From an uncultured Lachnospiraceae bacterium (GTDB lineage: Bacteria; Bacillota; Clostridia; Lachnospirales; Lachnospiraceae), in assembly GCA_947626395.1 (NCBI GenBank), contig CANQRU010000003.1, positions 85,819-149,818 of the forward strand: a stretch of 64,000 bases of DNA, given 5' to 3'. A model generated the notes under the pieces. That model was not told where the DNA came from. It worked only from the letters and a program-made list of their open reading frames with translations, and ran no database searches. Shown piece after piece: positions 1 through 9,700 of this stretch (the first letter of the stretch is position 1; every line of letters begins with the position of its first letter). The position numbers and the translations under genes are program-made.

Positions 1-451
1 TCAGCCCTTCGTTGCGGTAATCCAGAAAGATAGCGCCGGAGGATGAACTGGTTCCGCTGAAAGACCACCGCAGATAGTGGCTGTTGTCGTCTCCCTGCAC
101 AACGGGATAGCTGATCGACTGTCCCGGGAAATCGAGCCACGCCACTACATCCCCATTCGTCGCCTCCAGCTCGTCGAAATCCACCAGAAGCATCGGCGGA
201 TTCTCATCCTCAATGATCTCAAGCGCAGTGCCATTGCCCCCCGCCGCCGAGCCGTCATCGGAAGCGGCCGGCTTCCGTGCCGGTATATCCTGCCGCACAG
301 TCACGGCATTCTCCGCCACCTGTCTGTATTCTTCATCCGCCTTATGATAATCCCACCAGAAGGACAGCAAAAGTCCGGCACAGATCAAAAATATACAGGC
401 TGAGATCAGAAACAATATCTGATAAATTTTTCTCTTCTGTTTTTTGCTCAT
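1..451 (-). CDS. class B sortase, truncated by window edge (N-terminal part only)
   Basis: Reverse-strand reading from ATG at 451: MSKKQKRKIYQILFLISACIFLICAGLLLSFWW...VVAWLDFPGQSISYPVVQGDDNSHYLRWSFSGTSSSGAIFLDYRNEG; N-terminal TM segment plus sortase-B-like YPVVQGDDNSHYL/GAIFLD motifs. Open to window start. Confidence 0.85.
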   Translation of the reverse strand, partial: MSKKQKRKIYQILFLISACIFLICAGLLLSFWWDYHKADEEYRQVAENAVTVRQDIPARKPAASDDGSAAGGNGTALEIIEDENPPMLLVDFDELEATNGDVVAWLDFPGQSISYPVVQGDDNSHYLRWSFSGTSSSSGAIFLDYRNEGL

Positions 452-579
452 TTTTGCCAATGCAGACTCCCCCTTTGCAGTTGACTTTTCTTCCCTATAT
501 CTTAGCAGTAAAAAGGATGGATGTCAACTGACGAGTTCGCAGCCAACGACAGACGGTATTATCAAACTACCCGCTAATA

Positions 580-671
580 GCCATAAGGCAGCGGATATGG
601 AATCTGCTGCCTTTTCGTAATTCAGCTTTTATTCTGTCTGACACGCGGGCCGGCCGATGGCCGACCCGCGT
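580..671. terminator. two consecutive hairpins between adhesin and sortase genes
   Basis: Hairpin AAGGCAGCGGAT-atgga-ATCTGCTGCCTT near 583-611 and ACGCGGGCCGGCC-gat-GGCCGACCCGCGT at 643-671 (one mismatch). T-tracts weak, so terminator versus processing site is uncertain. Confidence 0.45.
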
Positions 672-719
672 CTCTTACTGTAATTCCGTTCCGTGCGCTT
701 CACGCGCTCCGGTCAACGC

Positions 720-3700
720 TTACGCGTCCTCTTCGTCCTTCTTCTTGAAGCCCAGGATTCCGAACGCTCCCATCATTCCTAAGGCCAGCAGCCCGAACAG
801 CGCTGCCGCTCCTACCGGCTTGTTGTCTCCCGTCATCGGGGCCAGGAATGCTAACGGTACATCCTCATCCTCGATCGTCTCAAACCCTGCCAGCGGTACC
901 GGGCTATCCGGGAATTCCGCAAGCGGCGTCGGGTTATCCGGAATCTCGGTTCCGGGATTGCCGCCAGGATTGCCTCCGGGATTACCACCCGGATTACCTC
1001 CGGGATTACCACCCGGGTTGCCTCCAGGATTGTTCTTCTGGACCTCTACCTCGTTCGACGGCGTCGGGTTCTCCTTCGAGCCTTCCGGCGGATTCTCCGG
1101 GTTCTCCGGATCGGCCGGCGGGTTCTCATACCAGGTCGTCGCCACGTTCCTCCAGTTCTTTGTTCCGGCCGCGTACGGTACGATTACCTGGAAGCTTACT
1201 GTCTTCGATGTTCCGGCGCCCATGTCGCCAATCTCCCAGACGATCGTGATTCCGTCACTCTGCAGCTGGCCGCCTTCGGTTATGGATCCCTCCACCAGCG
1301 ACAGCGGTAAATCATCGCCCTGGATCGTCTTCTGCGGAATCTGATCCTCTACCACTACCTTCTCTGCTGTCTCTTCGCCGCTGTTCGTCACTGTCAGGTA
1401 ATAGGTCACAATGTCTCCGCCTGTTACTGAGAACGCATTCCTCGTCCGTTCATGTCCCGCACTGGACTGCTCCTTCACGATGCTGACGATCGGGTACTTC
1501 TCCTCGATTTCCACCTCGGGCGTCGGATTCCACGGGTCTTCCGGATTCTCAGGATCAGGATCCTTCGGGTCAGGATCGTCCGGATCATTCGGATGCACAT
1601 ACGCGATGTTGGTCCACTTCGTGTTCTCGCTCACATCCGGCACCACCACCGTGAATTCCACGGTCTTCGTGCTCCTGGCCGGGATCAGGGCGATCGTCCA
1701 GTCGATGGCCGATCCGTCCGCACGGAGTTTTCCTCCATCAGAGATTCGGTCGCTGCCGTCTGCGTTCTTCGCAACGGTCAGCTTCGCTCCGTTCGCCGGG
1801 ACTGCTTCCGGTATCGCGTCGTAAATCTTTACACTCTCAGCGTCTGCGTCGCTCGTATTCGTCACCGTGATATAGTAGGTGACCTCATCGTCTTCAATTA
1901 CTGTCCTCGTCAGCGCGTCAGCCGATCCGCCGTTAACGGCCTGCGTCTTCGTCTGCGTCAGTTCTGGCGTCTGCTCTTTGATCTTAACTTCATTGGACGG
2001 TGTCCACGGGTCTTCCGGATCCTTCTTCGGATCGTTGTCATACTTCACCGCGCCGGTGTTCGTCCATTCATAGACTCCCACCTTCTCCGGTACGGTTACA
2101 TCGAAGGTGACTTCCACGGATCCGCCTGCCGGGATCTCCTCAAACTTCCAGGTGATCGTCTTCTCACTCTCAGTATAGGTACCGTTATTGGAGATCGCAT
2201 ATCCGGAAACCGTACTGCTGTCCTCCTTAAGGATCAGAGGAAGTTCGACCGTCTTCTGCTGCTTCTCTCCGTCAATGATCTCCGTCTGAAGCGCCTGCTG
2301 CGGCACTACATCCCGGATCTCTACGTCAGTAGCCGCCTCGCCTCCGGTGTTCTTTACCACCAGATAATACCTTACGGTATCTTCTCCGTAAACCCGGATG
2401 CCGTTCTTCGTGCGCGGTTCACGGTTGCTGGACTGCTCCTTCTCGATCGTGAGGACCGGGAATTTCTCCTCCTCCTCTACGTCGTTGGTCGGTTCCCACG
2501 GATCTTCCGGATTCTTCGGGTCAGGATCTTCCGGATCAGGATTCTGCGGATCATGGTACACATACGCGATATTCTTCCACGTCTGGTTGTGGTCGGTATC
2601 ATGCACCTCTACCTGGAAGCTGACTGTTGCGCTTTCGCCCTTCTCCAATTTCTCTATCTTCCAGATGATGCTCTTACTGTCAGCCTGCAGTTCGCCGCCT
2701 TCTGAAATGGATCCTTCCACCAGCGTCAACTCCGGCTCGCCTTCCGGAATACTGTCGTAAACCAGGATGTCATTGGCCGTGGACGGACCGTTATTGGTCA
2801 CTTTGATCGCGTACGTAACGATATCCTTATCCTTCACCTGGAGCGGTTTCGTCGTCGGCTTCTCGTCATTTACCGCATGGGTCTTCTCCTGGATAAGTGT
2901 TACGCCTTCCTCTTCGATCCTCACATGGTTGGACGGAATCTCCGGGGTCTCTTCTTTGTGCGGATCATTCTTATAACTGGTTCTTCCGACATTGTCCCAG
3001 ATGGTTTCATACTTCACATCCGGCACCTCTACGGTGAAGCTGACCTCTACAATGCCGCCCACCGGAATGTCGCCAAGGTCCCATCTAATTTCATGGGTAT
3101 TCTCATTGTAATCCGACATGTACTTGAGACCGCCCTCGCCCCATTTGCCAATCTTCTTCGCGCTGATAGTCGACTTATCCAGTATCAGCGGGAGATCGAC
3201 AGTATCCCGTCTGACCGTCCCATCATCCTCTACCCTGATCTGCTCAGCCGTCTGCGGAACGATATCCTTCACGGTTACCTGCTGGGCTGCTTCCGAGCCG
3301 TCGCTGGTGACCGTCAGATAATAAGTAACCCTGTCTCCGCCGTCGACGCCGTCCGGAATATCATAAGCCTTTGTCCTCGTGCCGCCGTTTACAGACTGCT
3401 CTTTCTCGATCAGGATGTGCGGCGCCAATTCTTCGATCTCCACCTTATTGGTCGGAATCTCTTCCTCCGGGCCGTTCGGATTGTTGCCGTACTTCGCCGC
3501 GCCGGCATTCGCCCAGCGGGTCACTGTATCCACATCCGGTACAGATACCTGGAAGCTGACCTCTACAGATTCCCCGACAGGGATATCTCCAAGATACCAG
3601 GTGATCGTATTAGTAGACTCATTGTAGCCATGCTTCAAGTCAGGATCGTCGTACGTGGTTCCGTCAGCATGCTTTCTCACCGCATGGATACTTTCTTTGT

Positions 3701-6700
3701 CCAGTATCAGCGGAAGTGTAACAATATCCTTGACTTCCTTGCCGTCGACAACTCTTGTCTGTTCCGCCTCCTGCGGGACAACGTCCGTCACTACCACGTC
3801 TTCCGCGTCTTCCTTTCCGGTACTCTTCACCGTCAGGTAGTAGGTGATGATGTCGTCCTTACCGACGCCCAGTTCGTTCTTCGTACGCGGTCCGTCAAAA
3901 CGCTGCTGCTCTTTAATAATCTCGATATTCGGAGCGAACTCCTCGATCTCAACCTTATTGGAGGGCTCTGGTTCCTTCGGCGGGTTATCATATGCCACCG
4001 TGGCGATGTTATTCCAGTGAGTCTCATATGCTACATCCGGAACGATCACCGTAAACGATACTACTTTTGTGTCACCTGCCGGCATATTTCCTAAATCCCA
4101 GGTAATCTCATGGGTTTCCGAATCATAGGCACCGCCATCCGAAATCGCATACGTCGTAACACCTGCGCTATCGCTCTCCGCTTTCAACTCAAGCGGAATC
4201 TTCGCATTGGTTATCCCTGCGCCAAACGTCTTACCGCCCACCTCATAAGAGGACGTTATCACTTCTGCTTCCTGCGGCACTGTGTCATGAACGATAACAC
4301 TCTTCGCAGTGCCTTCACCTTTATTCTCGACAGTCAGATAATAGGTAATCTCATTTCTATTCTTGACCGTCAACTTCTCGTTGGTTATGTTACCATCACT
4401 GTTCTTTTCCTGCGTCTTACTGATCGTGACATACGGAGAAGTGTATTCATTCGTATACGCAATCTCTATCGCTTTGTCATTGTCCTTAGATGTTGTAACG
4501 CTGATCTTATTAGATTCGGTAACTTCACCGGATCTGACTGTCGTTTTACGATCCAGACCTTCTATATTCGCCTGCCCATCATACTCGCTTACCGTGATCG
4601 TCTTGCCCACAGGCAGATTATAAATTGTTACCTGACCTGCACCGGTGACAGATACTTTTGCCTGCTTACCAGAAAGATTTATATCCGTTCCGGCACTTGT
4701 CTCGTAAGAAGTCAGCGCTTCGTCCGTCTCTACTGCAAAGTCATAACGATTCCCCTGAATCTCATTCTGCTTTTCGGCTGATGTATATGCATCCCACCTA
4801 ATCGCTTTTCTGATGGTCAAGTCTACGCCATGGAAACCGGAATCATGGTACGGAGAATTGTATGTGGCGGATGTCATTGCACCGGCTACCGGCATATCGA
4901 TACCCAGGATAGCCGTATAGTCCACCCCTTCGTTACCCGGCTTATACGAGGGTGTCGCGTCAGAATCCGCATTTCTCTTCTGTCCCGGCACCTTATCGAC
5001 CGGAGACGCTATATAATCACCTAAATCAACCGTATCACTGGACTCAAATTTCACAGCAAAAGTTCCTGAAGGCAGATGGCTGAACAGATAGCGGGCTCTA
5101 TTATCTGATCCGGAATATTGTTCAGGATCTCCTACCAGCAAATCCATCTGCTGCCCGGTTAATATAACAGCATCTTTATTATTCTTTGCCTTGTAAACAT
5201 CATAATCAGCAATATCTGTTGGGTCGCCACCCTCTCTCAATTTCAGCAATGTAACCTTAACATTCTCAAGCCTCGGCTCGCCATCACCCTGAAGGCCATC
5301 ATGATCAGTGTCAAACCAGGTCAATCCTTCCAGTCGGCGATTAACGATAGACGTCTTGTCGCTGGATTCCAATGTGCTGTTAGACAGGCGGTTTACGACA
5401 TGATCACCAGGTTTACCCTTGGGAAGATCCAGATCGATATTCATCTGAAGCGTCTTCCCGCCAGGCAAAGTGCCTACCGCGGCAAATGCAACGATTTCAC
5501 CCACGTCTTTGCCCGGTTTATATTCCAGAGAGACAGTGTCATAAGGTTCTATCGGTGTCCATTTATTACGATCATCAAATATTCCTCTTTCCAACTTTGC
5601 CTTACCGGGATCTCCATTACTGTCCTGCGTTACAATGAAATCTTCACTCTTTATTGGACGATAAGCAGGATTTGTCGTATAATAGAACTTCAGGTTACCA
5701 CTGACGGGCGTGCTCTTATCCGTAAAATTCGCCGTGAAATTCAGCACATTCAATGGGCCTGTAAAGCTTGACGCACCGTCTCCATTATACGGAAGGCTCT
5801 CTATGATCACCTGCTCCTCAAGATCATTCTCACTATCATTACCAACCAGCATCTCATAGGTCATCGTGCTGCCAACCTCAACATACACGTTCTTAGCACG
5901 TTTCACCACGTTGGACGAATTCAAACGAGAGATATTGATCGTAGCAGACGCCACATTGTTATTATACTTTTTGAACTCACGCTTGTTGCTATCGTAATCA
6001 CTCCAGATCTTTACATTATTGGTAATTACCTGCTGATCTACTACATCCTCCTTCGTATTTCCTTCCTTACCAATCTTACATGTGAAATAAATCGGTCCTA
6101 TGGGAGTCGTCTCAGCGGTTATAGGAAAATCTTTAAGTTCGATCGTCCACTTTAGTGTCGTCGTTCCATCAGGATTAGGTCTCGCAACAGTAGTAATTGA
6201 CTTTCCTCCCTTTACACTTCCAGGCGAATGACCATTCACATCACCGCTATAATCTTCAGCACTTCCGATCACACTGCCGGGGTCTTCCAAATACTCAAGC
6301 TCTTTGGGCAGCGTGTCTTCTATATACACAGTATCCGTGATCTTATTACTTCCATCAGAACTTGCTACCGCTACTTCGATATTAGGATTCAGCACGAAAT
6401 CCACAAAACGTTGTTTGTCATCCATGCTAAATGTACTCTTATCAAGCGTCCATGTCCCTGTAACAGAATCATATGCTTTCTGAGCGACATTTTTTGAAAT
6501 AGAAGTACTATGCCCTACTACGAGACAGGCATCGCCACCCTTGACATAACCTGTACCGGCAGAAGTCCAATTGCCCTGATGACTATCATATATACTCTTT
6601 TTAAAATCAGTTACATGTGCGTCTGTATTTGGTCTTTCTCCATTTTTACCGCCACTTTGACCTTTTGCTTTCCCTTCACCATACACGGATGACCACCAGA

Positions 6701-9700
6701 ATTCGCTGGTAACCCCTTTTCCTTCTGACAGGAATTTACACTGCTTGCCTGCATTATTTTTTCCTCCAATAGATGACCTGTCACCTCTTGTCGGGAATCC
6801 TACTTTTACATATTCAGTATATTCGGCATCTGAAAGGGGTTTGCCTGCTCGCTCAGGATATTTTTCATCTCTCCATGCGGTAGCATATTTTTCTACTTCA
6901 TTCTTCCTCCACGCATGAGCTGTATGGGTGATCATATATACTTGATCTGTCGGGCAGTCATCTTTCACTTTTCCGTCGATCACCTCAATCAAATGCGTTC
7001 TTCCGGAATCCGCTACGCCACGCCACTCTATCAGAAACGCCACACATTGGCCGTTCTGCTTTGCCTCTTCATAGGTGTTATAGAATATCAAATCATCTGG
7101 GGTCGCCTCCTGCATTTCCTGATCACTTGACCAATTCTTTTTATCAGGTTTGATACCCCATAATTTCAAGGCATTTGCAGCAGACATCTGATTTCCGCCA
7201 TCTACGACGCTTCGGTCGCCACTACTTACGCCACTACTGCTTACCGCATCCGGCTCGAAGAAATCCGCATCGAACTTAATCATCTGGTCAACAGCGACAC
7301 CCAGCCACTGGCCATCAGCTCCATTGTAGAAAACAACATCCTCCAAGCTTACCGGCTTACCCGGCATTGCCCAATCACGACCATTTTCCCATCCTTCTTC
7401 AATAAGAGGATGTCCCCATCCCTGTTTATAAGCATGATAAACGATTTCGTTATCAATCGTTCCCGGTCTTTCCAGCGGGAAATCATTTTGCGCTGTCCAC
7501 ACGGAATTATCTATCTTACGATCACCAACTTTAGCGTCGCTTGACGTTAATGTAACATGGAAGGTTCCGGAACCCATCTTCTGCTGCGCCGCACCGTCAT
7601 CCCACTCTGTCTCATCAGCATTTACATACGCTTTCTGAACCGCCCAAATCTCGCCCGTTGAGAAGATTGCACGCTGAAGTTTCCAGTACTGCATGCCAAT
7701 TTCATCCTTGTTATAATACGTAGTAGTCACATTACTTGCGCCTACATACGTATATGGCACCTTCATTTGTGCCAGCGCTTCCCGAATCCTGTAGCCACTG
7801 ACTTTTACTTTAACAGTATTATTGGCTCCATATTCGAAACTCCACTCGCCGCCATCGTAACATGTACGATACGCATTGGCCTCATTTATCCATTCGTTCC
7901 ACGGAAGAACATTGGATGCATACGGATTCGTGGACTGAATCTCACGTCCATCCGGCTGTATCTTATCACCCTCATTAAGATTAGGGCCTGCGCTCCAGAA
8001 CTTAACCGGATAGTCGGTCAATTCATTCCCCCTATAAGTATAGGAACCGCTTACCCCCTCTTTTGATCCTACGTAGTCATTCGTCATTGTCAAGGTAAAA
8101 GTGATGTCTTCACTCTCGTCCGGAAGTTCCATTCCTACAAGACCTTTTGTTTTGCTTTCGCCCACAAGTTCAATTGACACGCCGAAAACACCCAGACGGC
8201 CTTTGACTAAAGTTGATTCCGTCGTACGATTGGGCGCTGTAGAATTGCCAGTACTGAAGTCAAACGTACCAAACGATAATGTTGAGTTATCGTTATCCAG
8301 ATGCACCTTAAGATCCATCATCAACCGGGCAGAGATCGTAACTGCGGGAGGTTCAACAGTCATATATTCCTTCTTGTGATGCTCCTTGCATTCATGATTG
8401 GAATCTGTCGCCAACGTATCGCCCGTCGGGTACTTTACATCAACATTCACATCTTTATTCTCGTAAGAAGGTACACTTGCAGAAGCATATTCCACGCCGA
8501 CATCATTACCCTCAAGCCAGTATGTGAATTTGGGCTGTAATGTCTCCCTATTCTTCATCGCCAGAACACGGACCACAACAGACATCTGACGGTTGGAATT
8601 ACCAATAGCCGCAGTCTCATCATTCTTCGGGACCAGAAGATAACTGCCGCGAAGAACCTGTCTGTCACCCATATCCGTCACTTTATACGCCATTTCGGGA
8701 ACCGTATTCATCCAACCCATGGCGTCCGTTGCGAACTGTGCCTGATCCACGGAACATGGCAGCACAAGTTCAAAGTAAATTCTGCCTGTCTCGAACAACT
8801 GTCCCCCTTCTTCTTGCGTACCGGTTGAAAGATCCACTGTATATGCGACCGTATCGTATGTACGCACAATATCATTAGTTTTGGATTTGTCGTTTCCAGG
8901 ACCAGCGCTTTCATCCATTTCAACGCTGCCGCCGGTAAGCATGGCATATCCATTATCATTCTTTCCTTTGGCCAGAGCAGCACATTTGATCACTGCCTTA
9001 TCCTCCCGGAGACGTTTGCCAATTTTGGTTGGGTTAACTACGGAGAATGTGGTCATCCATGTCGTTGGCTTAATATCAGGTGTCTCGGGTTGGGCTGAAT
9101 AAGTAATTTCATACGTCTCGCCATCATTCGATGAACTAAGCTCAAGAAAAGCTCTGTCATTATCTGTGCCCCGTGTGTACGTTGCTATTTTCGGATCCAA
9201 AACATTACCATTTTCATCGGTCTTTGTACATTTTACCTCTACAGTAAGTGTTATCGGATTGCCGTCATAGGTTTCCGGAGACACTTGCACATCCTTAAAG
9301 AGTTCAATCCTTACCGGCTCATCATTATCCGCGAACGTATAGCCCGCAAGGAATTTATTTTCCGGAACCGTGATCGTTATCTTTATCTCACCCACGGTTG
9401 TTTCCAGTTCCCGGCTGATCGCCGATACCATTCTATTACTGTCTTCGTCCCATGCCGTGTAAACTACATGATACGTGGTCTCCGTCTTCGGGGTCAGCGT
9501 ATTTCCTGCCTTATTCCACTCCTCCGGCTCACTCACGTCAGAAGCTACTGTGAATACTTTCACCTTGTAATCGATAGATGTGGGCATTCCTTCGTACCAC
9601 GGAGTATTGTCATCGATTACCAGTTCCTTCTTCGCGGTCACGCCCTCCAGAAGAGAAATCTCCTGCCCCTCATATACCACACCATTTTCAAGGCTCTCAG